Positions 7,026 through 15,883 of a DNA stretch of 64,000 nucleotides are shown here, in pieces. A model generated the notes under the pieces. That model did no database searches, was not told the DNA's origin, and was given only the letters and a program-made list of their open reading frames with translations. The translations under genes and the position numbers were made by a program. The stretch is from Streptomyces bacillaris (GTDB lineage Bacteria > Actinomycetota > Actinomycetes > Streptomycetales > Streptomycetaceae), in the NCBI RefSeq assembly GCF_003268675.1, contig NZ_CP029378.1, forward strand, positions 6,944,001-7,008,000, read 5' to 3'. Within the stretch, counting starts at the first letter, position 1, and every line of letters begins with the position of its first letter.

Positions 7026-7787
7026 ATGTCCACCACCGAGCAGCGCGTCGCCATCGTGACGGGAGCGGCGCGGGGCATCGGCGCCGCCACCGCCGTACGC
7101 CTGGCGGCCGAGGGCCGCGCCGTCGCCGTACTCGACCTCGACGAGGCGGCCTGCAAGGACACCGTCGAGAAGATCACCGCCGCCGGGGGCACCGCGCTCG
7201 CCGTCGGCTGCGACGTGTCGGACGGCGCCCAGGTGGAAGCCGCCGTCGCGCGGGTCGCCGCCGAGCTGGGTGCCCCGACGATCCTCGTGAACAACGCGGG
7301 CGTGCTCCGTGACAACCTGCTGTTCAAGATGAGCGAGTCCGACTGGGACATCGTGATGAACGTCCACCTCAAGGGCGCGTTCCTGATGGCGAAGGCCGTC
7401 CAGGCGCACATGGTGGAGGCCAAGTTCGGCCGGATCGTCTCGCTCTCCTCCTCCTCGGCCCTCGGCAACCGCGGCCAGGCCAACTACTCCGCCGTGAAGG
7501 CGGGGCTCCAGGGGCTCACCAAGACCCTCGCCAAGGAGCTGGGCAAGTTCGGCGTCACCGCCAACGCCGTCGCCCCCGGCTTCATCGTCACCGAGATGAC
7601 CGCGCAGACCGCCGCCCGCGTCGGCATGGGCTTCGAGGAGTTCCAGGCGGCCGCCGCCACCCAGATCCCCGTGCAGCGCGTCGGCCGCCCCGAGGACGTC
7701 GCCAACGCGATCGCCTTCTTCGCCGGCGACGACGCCGGCTTCGTCTCCGGCCAGGTCATGTACGTGGCCGGCGGACCCCTCAACTGA
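7026..7787 (+). CDS. fabG: 3-oxoacyl-ACP reductase (FabG-type short-chain dehydrogenase)
   Basis: A 253-residue classical SDR. It shows the NAD(P) motif TGAARGIG (about 12-19), the NNAG motif, catalytic Ser around 142, Tyr about 154 in NYSAVKAG and Lys about 158. The C-terminus ends in the VSGQVMYVAGG typical of FabG/PhaB-like reductases. It would reduce 3-oxoacyl-ACP or -CoA. GAGGAG precedes the ATG. It is the first gene of a two-gene unit with another SDR 20 bp downstream, under the promoter at 6889. Substrate (ACP or CoA) is not decided by the sequence, and primary fatty acid synthesis may use another copy. Confidence 0.88.
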   Translation: MSTTEQRVAIVTGAARGIGAATAVRLAAEGRAVAVLDLDEAACKDTVEKITAAGGTALAVGCDVSDGAQVEAAVARVAAELGAPTILVNNAGVLRDNLLFKMSESDWDIVMNVHLKGAFLMAKAVQAHMVEAKFGRIVSLSSSSALGNRGQANYSAVKAGLQGLTKTLAKELGKFGVTANAVAPGFIVTEMTAQTAARVGMGFEEFQAAAATQIPVQRVGRPEDVANAIAFFAGDDAGFVSGQVMYVAGGPLN

Positions 7788-7807
7788 TCCGAAGGGCAGC
7801 GGACATC

Positions 7808-8563
7808 ATGACGGTGCAGGACAGCGGGAAAGTCGCCCTCATCACGGGCGCCAGCCGGGGCATCGGCTACGGGGTCGCCGAGGCGCTCGTCGCGCGCGGG
7901 GACCGGGTCGCCATCACGGGACGGGGCGAGGATGCCCTCAAGGAGGCCGTGGAGCGGCTCGGCGCCGACCGGGTCATCGCCATCCCCGGCAAGGCCCACG
8001 ACGAGGCCCACCAGGCGGCCGCGGTCGAGCGGACCATGGAGGCGTTCGGCCGGGTCGACTACCTGGTGAACAACGCGGGCACCAACCCGGTCTTCGGCCC
8101 CATGGCCGAGATGGACCTCAATGTGGCCCGCAAGGTCTACGAGACCAACGTGATCTCGGCGCTCGGCTTCGCCCAGCAGACCTGGAAGGCCTGGCAGAAG
8201 GAGAACGGCGGGGCGATCGTCAACATCGCCTCCGTCGCCGGGGTCTCGCCCTCGCCGTTCATCGGCGCGTACGGGATGTCCAAGGCGGCCATGATCAACC
8301 TGACGCTCCAGCTGGCGCACGAGTTCGCGCCGGTCGTCCGCGTCAACGCGATCGCGCCCGCCGTGGTCAAGACGAAGTTCGCCCAGGCGCTCTACGACGG
8401 CCGTGAGGCGGAGGCGGCCGCCGCCTATCCGCTGGGCCGGCTCGGTGTGCCCGAGGACATCGGGGGCGCCGCCGCCTTCCTGACCTCGGCGCAGTCGGAC
8501 TGGATCACCGGGCAGACCCTGGTGGTCGACGGAGGAATTTTCCTCAACGCCGGTGTGGGCTGA
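7808..8563 (+). CDS. SDR family oxidoreductase
   Basis: A 251-residue classical short-chain dehydrogenase with TGASRGIG (about 14-21), NNAGTNP (about 85-91), the Ser of NIASVAG, and Tyr155/Lys159 in YGMSKAA. It ends in the WITGQTLVVDGG pattern. It lies 20 bp after the FabG-like gene in the same orientation and is likely co-transcribed; a hairpin after it ends the unit. Two linked SDRs suggest successive or alternative reductions in acyl metabolism. Substrate unknown. Confidence 0.87.
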   Translation: MTVQDSGKVALITGASRGIGYGVAEALVARGDRVAITGRGEDALKEAVERLGADRVIAIPGKAHDEAHQAAAVERTMEAFGRVDYLVNNAGTNPVFGPMAEMDLNVARKVYETNVISALGFAQQTWKAWQKENGGAIVNIASVAGVSPSPFIGAYGMSKAAMINLTLQLAHEFAPVVRVNAIAPAVVKTKFAQALYDGREAEAAAAYPLGRLGVPEDIGGAAAFLTSAQSDWITGQTLVVDGGIFLNAGVG

Positions 8564-8600
8564 GAGTGGCCTGAACCGGTTTGGCCTGATTGACTCGGGT

Positions 8601-8634
8601 GCCCCGCCGGACCGACGGATCGATCCGGCGGGGC
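8601..8634 (+). terminator. Terminator of the SDR pair
   Basis: Perfect 11-bp stem GCCCCGCCGGA/TCCGGCGGGGC with a 12-nt loop, 37 bp after the second SDR. Confidence 0.85.
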
Positions 8635-8680
8635 GCTGCGGTATGGTCTGCCGACCCATGGCTGATCGAGGAGCGTGCAC

Positions 8681-10261
8681 GTGTTCTACCGGGCCAGTCT
8701 GCAGGCCGCTGCAGCCCTAGCTTCCCTTTCTCTGCTGGCCGGCTGCGGTCTTCTTTCCGACAGCGGATCGGAAGAAAATCAGAAGATAACCGTCGGGACG
8801 ACCAGCTCCCCGTCGACGCTGGATCCCGCCGCGGCCTGGGACGGCTCCTGGGAGCTGATGCGGAACATCTACCAGACTCTGATGAGCTTCCCGACCGGCA
8901 GTACGAGCCCCGAGCCGGACGCTGCCGACACCTGCACCTTCACCGACGCCACGAGCATGGCCTACCGGTGCACGCTCAAGAAGAACCTCAAGTTCTCCAA
9001 CGGCGAGAAGCTCGACGCCCAGGCCGTGAAGTACTCCATCGACCGGGTCGTGGACATCCACTTCAAGGGCGGCCCGGCCGGCCTGCTCGGCTCCCTCGAC
9101 CGGATCGAGACCAAGGGTGACGACACCGTCATCTTCCACCTGAACAAGTCCGACGCCACCTTCCCGTTCATCCTCGCCACGCCTGCCATGTCGCTCGTCG
9201 CCCCCGGCGACTACCCCAAGGACAAGATCCGCGACGACGGCAAGGTCACCGGCTCCGGGCCCTACCTCCTGGACTCCTACGAGGCCGGGGTCAGCGCCGG
9301 GCTGACGAAGAACCCCGACTACAAGGGCTTCGCCAACCGGAAGAACAACGCCGTCACCATCAAGTACTTCGAGAAGTCCGCCCAGATGGTGGCCGCGCTC
9401 AAGGCCAAGGAGATCGACGCCACCTACCGCGGTCTGACCGCCGAGGAGGTCGTCGGCCTGGAGGACAAGAAGGAGGGCAACGACGGCCTCCAGATCATCG
9501 AGACCACCGGCGCGGACATCCGCTTCCTCGTCTTCAACCCCAAGGACCCGGCCGCCTCCAAGCCCGCCGTCCGCAAGGCCATCGCCCACGTCGTGGACCG
9601 CGACGCCCTGGTCGCCAAGGTCTACCGGGGCACCGCCGAGCCCCTCTACTCGATGATCCCCAAGGGCATCTCGGGCCACACCACCAGCTTCTTCGACACC
9701 TTCGGCGACCCGAACGTGAAGAAGGCGAAGGAACTTCTCACCGAGGCCGGGATCACCGAGCCGGTGAAGATGACCTTCTGGTACACCACCGACCGCTACG
9801 GCTCCTCCACCCAGCCCGAGTTCGAGGAGCTGGAGCGGCAGCTGGAGGACTCCGGGCTCTTCGACATCACGCTGGAGAGCGCACCCTGGAAGACCTTCCA
9901 GGAGGGCTTCACCCAGGGCGAGTACCCGGTCTTCGGCCGTGGCTGGTTCCCGGACTTCCCGGACCCGGACAACTTCATCGCCCCCTTCGTCGGCGAGGAG
10001 AGCGTCACCGGAACCCCGTACCGCAACAAGGAGATCACCCAGCAGCTGATCCCCGCCACGCGGCAGGAGAGCGACCGGGGTGCGGTCAGCAGGCAGTTCG
10101 AGCGGGCGCAGCAGATCCTGGTCGAGGACGTCCGGCTGCTGCCGCTCTGGCAGGGCAAGCTGTACGTCGCCTCGGGCGAGGACATCGGCGGCGGCGAGCG
10201 CGCACTGGACCCGCAGACCGTCATGCAGATGTGGGAGCTGTACCGCAAGGCCAGCTGGTAA
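8681..10261 (+). CDS. ABC-transporter substrate-binding lipoprotein (peptide/nickel family 5)
   Basis: A 526-residue extracellular solute-binding protein of the DppA/OppA type. The lipobox LLAGC puts the lipidated Cys at about residue 22. The mature part begins with KITVGTTSSPSTLDPA and contains NLKFSNGEKLDAQAVKYSIDR, both typical of family 5. GTG 8681 is chosen over GTG 8675 because GAGGAG (8668-8673) gives a 7-bp spacing only to 8681. No permease or ATPase gene is nearby, so it is an orphan binding protein working with distant partners. Strong hairpins flank it on both sides, making it monocistronic. Confidence 0.92.
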   Translation: MFYRASLQAAAALASLSLLAGCGLLSDSGSEENQKITVGTTSSPSTLDPAAAWDGSWELMRNIYQTLMSFPTGSTSPEPDAADTCTFTDATSMAYRCTLKKNLKFSNGEKLDAQAVKYSIDRVVDIHFKGGPAGLLGSLDRIETKGDDTVIFHLNKSDATFPFILATPAMSLVAPGDYPKDKIRDDGKVTGSGPYLLDSYEAGVSAGLTKNPDYKGFANRKNNAVTIKYFEKSAQMVAALKAKEIDATYRGLTAEEVVGLEDKKEGNDGLQIIETTGADIRFLVFNPKDPAASKPAVRKAIAHVVDRDALVAKVYRGTAEPLYSMIPKGISGHTTSFFDTFGDPNVKKAKELLTEAGITEPVKMTFWYTTDRYGSSTQPEFEELERQLEDSGLFDITLESAPWKTFQEGFTQGEYPVFGRGWFPDFPDPDNFIAPFVGEESVTGTPYRNKEITQQLIPATRQESDRGAVSRQFERAQQILVEDVRLLPLWQGKLYVASGEDIGGGERALDPQTVMQMWELYRKASW

Positions 10262-10281
10262 TACCGGTCGGCGGTAAGCGT

Positions 10282-10314
10282 ACGGGCCCGGGGAGTTCCC
10301 TCCCCCGGGCCCGT
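10282..10314 (+). terminator. Terminator of the binding-protein gene
   Basis: A 12-bp perfect stem, ACGGGCCCGGGG and its complement, with a 9-nt loop, 20 bp after the stop codon. Confidence 0.88.
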
Positions 10315-10375
10315 TGTCAGTGGCGGCCGGTAGGTTCTGGGATCAAGAACTTGTTGCTCACCGGAGGTTGTGGAC

Positions 10376-11068
10376 GTGACCGATATCGACCTGCTGCCCG
10401 AGTCCTGGCGCGGCGTCCTCGGCGAAGAACTGCAGAAGCCGTACGTCAAGGAGCTGGCGGACTTCGTCGAGGAGGAGCGGGCCAAGGGACCCGTCTACCC
10501 GCCCCGCGAGCAGGTCTTCGCCGCCCTGGACGCCACTCCGTACGAGAAGGTCAAGGTCCTCATCCTCGGCCAGGACCCCTACCACGGCGAGGGCCAGGGG
10601 CACGGGCTCTGCTTCTCCGTGCGGCCCGGTGTGAAGACGCCGCCCTCCCTGCGCAACATCTACAAGGAGATGCAGCAGGAGCTGGGCCTGCCCATCCCGG
10701 ACAACGGCTATCTGATGCCGTGGGCCGAGCAGGGCGTCCTCCTGCTGAACGCGGTTCTCACCGTGCGCGCGGGCGAGGCCAACTCCCACAAGGGCAAGGG
10801 CTGGGAGAAGATCACCGACGCGGTGATCCGCGCCGTCGCCGAGCGGCCCGACCCCGCCGTCTTCGTGCTCTGGGGGAACTACGCCCAGAAGAAGCTCCCC
10901 CTGATCGACGAGGAGCGCCACGTCGTGGTGAAGGGCGCCCACCCCTCGCCGCTCTCCGCGAAGAAGTTCTTCGGCTCCCAGCCCTTCACCCAGATCAACG
11001 AGGCCGTCGCCGCCCAGGGGCACCAGCCGATCGACTGGCGCATCCCGAACCTCGGCTCGGCGGGCTGA
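10376..11068 (+). CDS. ung: Uracil-DNA glycosylase
   Basis: A 230-residue family-1 uracil-DNA glycosylase that removes uracil from DNA and starts base-excision repair. The water-activating motif GQDPYH has Asp67. The minor-groove loop HPSPLS starts at His189. GLCFSV and LLLNAVLTV match the uracil pocket and core strands. GTG 10376 is chosen because GGAGG (10363-10367) is 8 bp upstream; GTG 10370 would be too close. The stop region holds an 8-bp tandem duplication, GGCTGAGC at 11063 and 11071. It is monocistronic between a terminator and the next small gene. Confidence 0.95.
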   Translation: MTDIDLLPESWRGVLGEELQKPYVKELADFVEEERAKGPVYPPREQVFAALDATPYEKVKVLILGQDPYHGEGQGHGLCFSVRPGVKTPPSLRNIYKEMQQELGLPIPDNGYLMPWAEQGVLLLNAVLTVRAGEANSHKGKGWEKITDAVIRAVAERPDPAVFVLWGNYAQKKLPLIDEERHVVVKGAHPSPLSAKKFFGSQPFTQINEAVAAQGHQPIDWRIPNLGSAG

Positions 11069-11213
11069 GCGGCTGAGCGGGCCGAGTCACGGGGGCGGTG
11101 CGGATCGGACCGGCGCGACGGGCCGGGCCGTACCGCCCGTGTCTGAGCGGGATTGCGGACCACCGGCGCTAGCGTCGAAGGACCGCGACCTGGACGGGCC
11201 AGAGGAGACCGCA

Positions 11214-11708
11214 GTGGTGGAGCAGCAGGAGGCGTCCGAGGACGCCGTCATGACCAGGATCGGCCAGGCGGTCATGCTGCTCCACGGCGGCGACCGGGAG
11301 GAGGCCCGCAACCGCTTCGGCCTCCTCTGGACGGAGCTGGGCGCCGACGGCGACGCCCTGCACCGCTGCACCCTCGCGCACTACCTGGCCGACACCCAGG
11401 ACGACCCCGGCGACGAGCTGGCCTGGGACCTGCGGGCCCTGACGGCCGCCGAGGCGCTGCGGGGCGAGCGGCCCGCCGACCACCCGGACGCCCTGGCGGT
11501 AAGGGCCTTCACCCCCTCGCTGCACCTCAATCTGGCGGCGGACTATCTGAAGCTCCAGCGCCCCGACGCGGCCCGTATCCACCTCCGCCAGGCCCGCGAC
11601 GCGGCGGACGCGCTGGACGAGGACGGCGGCGGTGCCGGTCATGAGGGGCACGGCGAGGGTGTCCGGGCCGCCATCGAGCAGTTGGAGCTGCGGATGCGGG
11701 AGATGTGA
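11214..11708 (+). CDS. Conserved TPR-like small protein
   Basis: A 164-residue, all-helical, acidic cytoplasmic protein. The repeating pattern of paired helices (MLLHGGDREEARNRFGLLWTEL, LHLNLAADYLKLQRPDAARIHL) resembles tetratricopeptide repeats, so it probably mediates protein contacts. The GTG at 11214 is six bases after GAGGAG; earlier in-frame starts have no site. Conserved-hypothetical proteins of this kind occur in many Streptomyces (recollection). Function unknown. It is convergent with the lipoprotein gene that follows. Confidence 0.7.
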   Translation: MVEQQEASEDAVMTRIGQAVMLLHGGDREEARNRFGLLWTELGADGDALHRCTLAHYLADTQDDPGDELAWDLRALTAAEALRGERPADHPDALAVRAFTPSLHLNLAADYLKLQRPDAARIHLRQARDAADALDEDGGGAGHEGHGEGVRAAIEQLELRMREM

Positions 11709-11718
11709 CGCCGGTTCC

Positions 11719-11739
11719 GGACGGGGCCGTCGGCCGTCC
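11719..11739. terminator. Possible bidirectional terminator
   Basis: Stem GGACGG/CCGTCC with a GC-rich 9-nt loop lies in the 50-bp gap between two convergent genes. The stem is short, so confidence is modest. Confidence 0.4.
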
Positions 11740-11758
11740 CGTACGCCTCGTACGTCCC

Positions 11759-12256
11759 TCAGCGGCCGTACGTCTTCTCGCAGATCCGGTTCTCCCGGGA
11801 GCCCGCGGGCCAGCCCCCGTACCCCCGGCCCAGCGCGCACACGTCGTGCAGACCGCCGCGGGCCCGGGGGAGGGCCGGGAGGACGCCGGACGGGGCGAGG
11901 AGAGGCGGAGTGAGGCCCGGGACCCGGGGGGACGGTGTCCGGCGTGGTGGCGGTGCCGCCCGCTCCGGTGACCGGGGCGCCGACGGGGGCCCCGCACGCC
12001 GGGCCTCCGAAGCGGCCCCGGAGGGCGGCGCGGGCCGGGCGGGCCTGCCGGGCGACGGGCTCGGCTCCACGATGGTCTCCAGCGCCTCGCGGCCGGGCGG
12101 CTGCACGATCTGCGGGATCACGTCCTGCGCCGGTCCGCCGCTCTCCGCCCGCGGCGGACGCGAAGGCCCCGGCTGCGGATCGACCGACACACACCCGGAG
12201 GCGGCGGCCACGGCCACCCCGACCAGGAGACTCGTGGTGAATCTGGTTCGCTGCAC
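11759..12256 (-). CDS. Putative Pro-rich lipoprotein with conserved C-terminus
   Basis: About 165 residues. A short N-terminal hydrophobic stretch (FTTSLLVGVAVAAASGC) ends in a lipobox-like ASGC. A long Pro/Arg/Ser-rich low-complexity region follows, then a compact C-terminal block with two Cys (DVCALGRGYGGWPAGSRENR and ICEKTYG). That C-terminal pattern recurs in Streptomyces secreted proteins of unknown role (recollection). The GTG at 12256 sits just before the signal and has no evident ribosome site, so the start is uncertain. Function unknown; an envelope location is likely. Confidence 0.6.
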   Translation of the reverse strand: MQRTRFTTSLLVGVAVAAASGCVSVDPQPGPSRPPRAESGGPAQDVIPQIVQPPGREALETIVEPSPSPGRPARPAPPSGAASEARRAGPPSAPRSPERAAPPPRRTPSPRVPGLTPPLLAPSGVLPALPRARGGLHDVCALGRGYGGWPAGSRENRICEKTYGR

Positions 12257-12409
12257 ACGGGCAACTCTGCGGTGCGGGCAGCCACTCGGGCAGCCCGAGG
12301 GCGAGGAATGGCCCGCACGAGTGACCCGGTCAGCACGGCGCCACGCTCCGGACCCGGGCCGCCGCAAATGGGCTGGGCGGCCTGGAACGCGCCGGGCCGC
12401 CGGAAACGG

Positions 12410-12931
12410 TCAGACGCCCGTGGCGCCGTCGACGCGCTCCCGTACGAGGTCCGCGTGGCCGTTGTGCCGGGCGTACTCCTCGATCATGTGCGTGTAGATC
12501 CAGCGCAGGTTGAACGGCTTGCCCGCCGAGCCGACGCCCTGGGAGAGGTCGTCCAGCCGGTAGCCGGCCGCCACCTTCCGGGCCGCGGCCATCTCCGCCC
12601 GCCAGACGGACTCGGTCACGGCCCAGGTGTCGGACTCCGTCACGGTGAAGTCCCCGTCCGGGTCCTCCTCCGTGCAGTAGAGGTCCGGCAGCTCCTCGCC
12701 CGCCAGTATCTCCCGGAACCAGAAGCGCTCCACCTCGGCCAGGTGCCGTACGAGACCGAGCAGGGTGAACGGGGAGGGCGGGACCGACGCCTCGCGCAGT
12801 TGCGCGTCCGTCAGCCCCGCGCACTTCGTGGCGAGCGTCTCGCGGTGGTAGTCCAGCCACCCTTCCAGCATGGGGCGTTCGGCGGCGTCGATGGCGGGTT
12901 CGGAGCGTTCTGCGGGAGTCATGCCGGTCAT
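12410..12931 (-). CDS. DinB-superfamily protein (DUF664-like)
   Basis: A 173-residue DinB/YfiT-like four-helix protein. The metal-ligand pattern is visible: His in LVRHLAEVERFW (about 62) and the later His residues of IYTHMIEEYARHNGHADLVRE (about 147-161). Members include mycothiol- or bacillithiol-dependent transferases and many of unknown function; substrate cannot be told. ATG at 12931 or at 12922 (with AGGA upstream) may start it. Divergent from the Gfo/Idh gene. Confidence 0.82.
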   Translation of the reverse strand: MTGMTPAERSEPAIDAAERPMLEGWLDYHRETLATKCAGLTDAQLREASVPPSPFTLLGLVRHLAEVERFWFREILAGEELPDLYCTEEDPDGDFTVTESDTWAVTESVWRAEMAAARKVAAGYRLDDLSQGVGSAGKPFNLRWIYTHMIEEYARHNGHADLVRERVDGATGV

Positions 12932-13062
12932 CCTGGATCATGATCACGATCCTGGCCAGGTATTTCCTCGCAGGACGGCCGCCGGGAGAGGGCCGCCGGC
13001 CGCCCCGTATGCTGCCGGGAAACGCACCTCCGGAACTTCGGCACGGCGAGAGGGAGACCCCT

Positions 13063-13971
13063 GTGAAGGTCGGTTGCATCGGGCTCGGCGACATCGCGCA
13101 GAAGGCGTATCTGCCGGTGCTGACGGCCGTCCCGGGGGTCGAGCTGCACCTCCAGACCCGTACGCCCGCCACGCTCGACGCGGTCGGTGACACCCACCGC
13201 ATCCCGGAGGGTGCCCGCCACACCACCCTGGACTCGCTGCTCGCCCAGGGGCTGGACGCGGCCTTCGTGCACGCCCCGACCGCCGTGCACCCGGAGATCG
13301 TGGAGCGGCTCCTCGACGCCGGGGTCGCCACCTATGTCGACAAGCCGATCGCGTACGAGTACGCCGAGTCCGAGCGGCTGGTGAACCTCGCCGAGGAGCG
13401 CGGGGCCGGCCTCGCCGTCGGCTTCAACCGCCGCTTCGCGCCGAGCTACGCCCAGTGCGCCGAGCACCCGCGCGAGCTGATCCTCATGCAGAAGAACCGG
13501 GTCGGGCTGCCCGAGGACCCCCGCGCCCTGGTGCTCGACGACTTCATCCATGTCGTCGACACCCTGCGCTTCCTGGTCCCCGGGCCCGTCGACCACACCA
13601 GCGTCCGCGCCCGGATCGTCGACGGGCTGATGCACCACGTCGTGCTCCAGCTCTCCGGCGACGGCTTCACCGCGATCGGGATGATGAACCGGCTGAACGG
13701 CTCCACCGAGGAGATCCTCGAGGTCTCCGGCCGCGACACCAAGCGCCAGGTCCTCAACCTGGCCGACATCGTCGACCACAAGGGCCAGCCCAGCGTGCGC
13801 CGGCGCGGCGACTGGGTGCCGGTGGCCCGCCAGCGCGGCATCGAGGCGTGCGTCCACGCCTTCCTGGACGCGGTCCGCGCGGGCGAAGTGCTCAGCGCCC
13901 GGGACGCCCTGGCCACCCACGAGCTGTGCGAGCGGATCGTCAGGGACGCCCTGGAGCAGGCCTCCTCCTGA
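13063..13971 (+). CDS. Gfo/Idh/MocA-family oxidoreductase
   Basis: A 302-residue NAD(P)-dependent dehydrogenase. The Rossmann opening VGCIGLGDIAQKAYLPVL is at residues 2-19, the conserved KP of DKPIAYEYAESERLV lies near 103, and the family C-terminal sheet follows. GTG 13063 is preceded by AGGGAG; the frame extends further upstream without a site. Such enzymes act on sugars, inositols or related substrates, and no pathway partner lies nearby. Its last 32 bp overlap the convergent lnt gene tail to tail. Confidence 0.88.
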   Translation: MKVGCIGLGDIAQKAYLPVLTAVPGVELHLQTRTPATLDAVGDTHRIPEGARHTTLDSLLAQGLDAAFVHAPTAVHPEIVERLLDAGVATYVDKPIAYEYAESERLVNLAEERGAGLAVGFNRRFAPSYAQCAEHPRELILMQKNRVGLPEDPRALVLDDFIHVVDTLRFLVPGPVDHTSVRARIVDGLMHHVVLQLSGDGFTAIGMMNRLNGSTEEILEVSGRDTKRQVLNLADIVDHKGQPSVRRRGDWVPVARQRGIEACVHAFLDAVRAGEVLSARDALATHELCERIVRDALEQASS

Positions 13972-15754
13972 GCGCCCGCAGCCCCTCGGCCGCGCACAGG
14001 GCGGCCAGCGCCGCCAGCGCCCCGTACACCGCCCAGTCGCCGAAGCGGCCGTAGAGCGTGGTGCCGCGCGTCAGCGGTACGTCGTACACGGCCGCCGTGC
14101 TCGCCTCCGTACCGAGCGGCTCACCGATCCGCTCCCCGCGCGGCCCGTAGACGGCGCTGATGCCGGTGAGCGTCGCATGCACCATGGGGCGCCCGTTCTC
14201 GGCGGCGCGCAGGGCGCCCAGGGAGGCGTGCTGGGCGGGGGCCCAGCTCTCCTGGAAGGTGGAGGTGGCGGACTGGGCGACGAGCACCTGGGCGCCGTCC
14301 CGGACCAGCCGCCTGCTCATGTCGGGGAACGCCGACTCGAAGCAGACCAGCGGGCCGATCCGCAGCCCCCGGTCGCCGTCGGGCAGGACCATCACCACCT
14401 GCCGGTCGCCGCGCAGCCGGTCCTCGCCCGCCGCCCTGCCCACGGAGGTCGCCCAGCCGAGCAGGGCGCGCGCCGGGACGTACTCACCGAACGGCACCAG
14501 GCGCATCTTGTCGTACCGGTCCCCGGTCGGTCCGTCCGGCCCCACGAGCACCGCCGACTTGAAGATCCCGCTCCGGCCCGAGCCGTCCGTCTGCCGGGCG
14601 TCCACATTGACCAGCAGGTCGGCCCCGGTCTCCCGGGAGAGCACCGCGAGCCGCCGGGCGGTCCCCGGGTCCTGCCAGGCGCCCGCCCCGATGCTGCTCT
14701 CGCCCCAGACGACGAGGTCCACATCCCGGCCCGCGACCGTACGGGTCAGCTCCTCGCCCCGGGCGAGACGCCGCTCGACGCTGTCCGGGCCCGCGATGAC
14801 ACCCGGCTGTACAACGGCGATCCTGGCCGTCCCCGTGGTCACCGGCTGCGGGGCCCAGGCCCACACTCCGGTCACGGCCAGGGCACACGCGACCAGCAGC
14901 ACCCCGGCCGCCGTCCGGGCGCCGGTCCGCGCGGTCGCCAGCAGGACGAGCGCGGTGTTGACCGCCACCACCAGCAGGCTCACCAGCCACACCCCGCCCA
15001 CCGACGCCACCCGCAGCGCCGGGGCGACCTCCCACTGGCTCGCCCCGAGCAGCCCCCAGGGCCCGCCGAGCCCCTCCCAGGAGCGGACCAGTTCGATCGC
15101 CAGCCACCCCGAGGGCACGGCCACCACCGCGGCGGCGGCCCGCCGCGCCGAGGGCCTGCCCCCGAGCAGCCGCCAGGCCAAGACGCCCCAAGGGGCCCAC
15201 AGCAGCCCGAGCAGCGCACCCAGGAGCACGATGAAGACGTGCAGGCTCGGCATCAGCCAGTGGTGCACGGCGACGACGAAGCCGATCCCGCCGATCCAGC
15301 CGTCCAGCGCCGCCCGCCGCACGGTGCCCGCCGAGCGGATCAGCAGCAGCCAGGGGACGAGCGCGACGTAGGCCAGCCACCAGAGCGAGGGCGCGGGGAA
15401 CGTGAGCGCGGGCAGCGCCCCGGCGAGCAGGGCGGCCACCCAACGGGCCCAGCCGGAGGCGGGGAGGGCCCTGTGGGTGGAGGCGCCGAGGGGTGGTCCC
15501 TCTTCAGGGGACCTGTCCGGGGATGGCGCGCCTGCTGGTGTCCCGTCCGGTGGTGTTCCGTACGGCGGAGGCTCGCTCGGTGGTGGCGCCCCGGTCGTCC
15601 CGTTCTCCTCCCACCCGTCGGACCCGTCCGGCGGAGGCCCGTCTTCCGACGCCCTGCCCAGCGGTGGCGCGCCTGCTGGAGTCCCGTCCTCCGCGGGCCC
15701 GCTCCCCGTCCGTCCGCCGGACGCGGGGCGCTCTCCGGCCCACCACCTCCGCAT
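13940..15754 (-). CDS. lnt: Apolipoprotein N-acyltransferase with Pro/Gly-rich N-terminal extension
   Basis: A 604-residue membrane enzyme that N-acylates lipoproteins. After a roughly 95-residue cytosolic Pro/Gly/Asp-rich extension come about seven membrane segments (97-310), then the nitrilase-like domain. The catalytic Glu-Lys-Cys are visible: Glu about 351 in VVWGESS, Lys about 415 in DKMRLVPFGEY, Cys about 470 in VCFESAF. The extension contains imperfect internal repeats (DGTPAGAP occurs twice) and is longer than in E. coli Lnt. An alternative start could lie downstream, but the extension keeps frame and codon bias. Streptomyces usually carry two Lnt copies (recollection). Confidence 0.92.
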   Translation of the reverse strand: MRRWWAGERPASGGRTGSGPAEDGTPAGAPPLGRASEDGPPPDGSDGWEENGTTGAPPPSEPPPYGTPPDGTPAGAPSPDRSPEEGPPLGASTHRALPASGWARWVAALLAGALPALTFPAPSLWWLAYVALVPWLLLIRSAGTVRRAALDGWIGGIGFVVAVHHWLMPSLHVFIVLLGALLGLLWAPWGVLAWRLLGGRPSARRAAAAVVAVPSGWLAIELVRSWEGLGGPWGLLGASQWEVAPALRVASVGGVWLVSLLVVAVNTALVLLATARTGARTAAGVLLVACALAVTGVWAWAPQPVTTGTARIAVVQPGVIAGPDSVERRLARGEELTRTVAGRDVDLVVWGESSIGAGAWQDPGTARRLAVLSRETGADLLVNVDARQTDGSGRSGIFKSAVLVGPDGPTGDRYDKMRLVPFGEYVPARALLGWATSVGRAAGEDRLRGDRQVVMVLPDGDRGLRIGPLVCFESAFPDMSRRLVRDGAQVLVAQSATSTFQESWAPAQHASLGALRAAENGRPMVHATLTGISAVYGPRGERIGEPLGTEASTAAVYDVPLTRGTTLYGRFGDWAVYGALAALAALCAAEGLRALRRRPAPGRP

Positions 15755-15883
15755 GCCGTGCCTCCTCGTCCCGCGCGGGTGAGCAGCCGCGTGACCTGCC
15801 GGGTCAGCTCTCTGTACCCAGTGTGGGGGAGGTGATCCCCACCGGAGGCGGGACGTGGCCGAGGCTCACCCGAGGCGTGCGGA

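Noticed and set aside
8717..9679. 320-codon minus-strand frame opposite the binding-protein gene
   Set aside because: Gly/Val/Asp-rich shadow translation; the plus-strand lipoprotein is clearly coding.
14177..15835. 552-codon plus-strand open frame opposite lnt
   Set aside because: Antisense to lnt, which has its full Glu-Lys-Cys triad; the opposite frame is His/Arg/Pro-rich without motifs.
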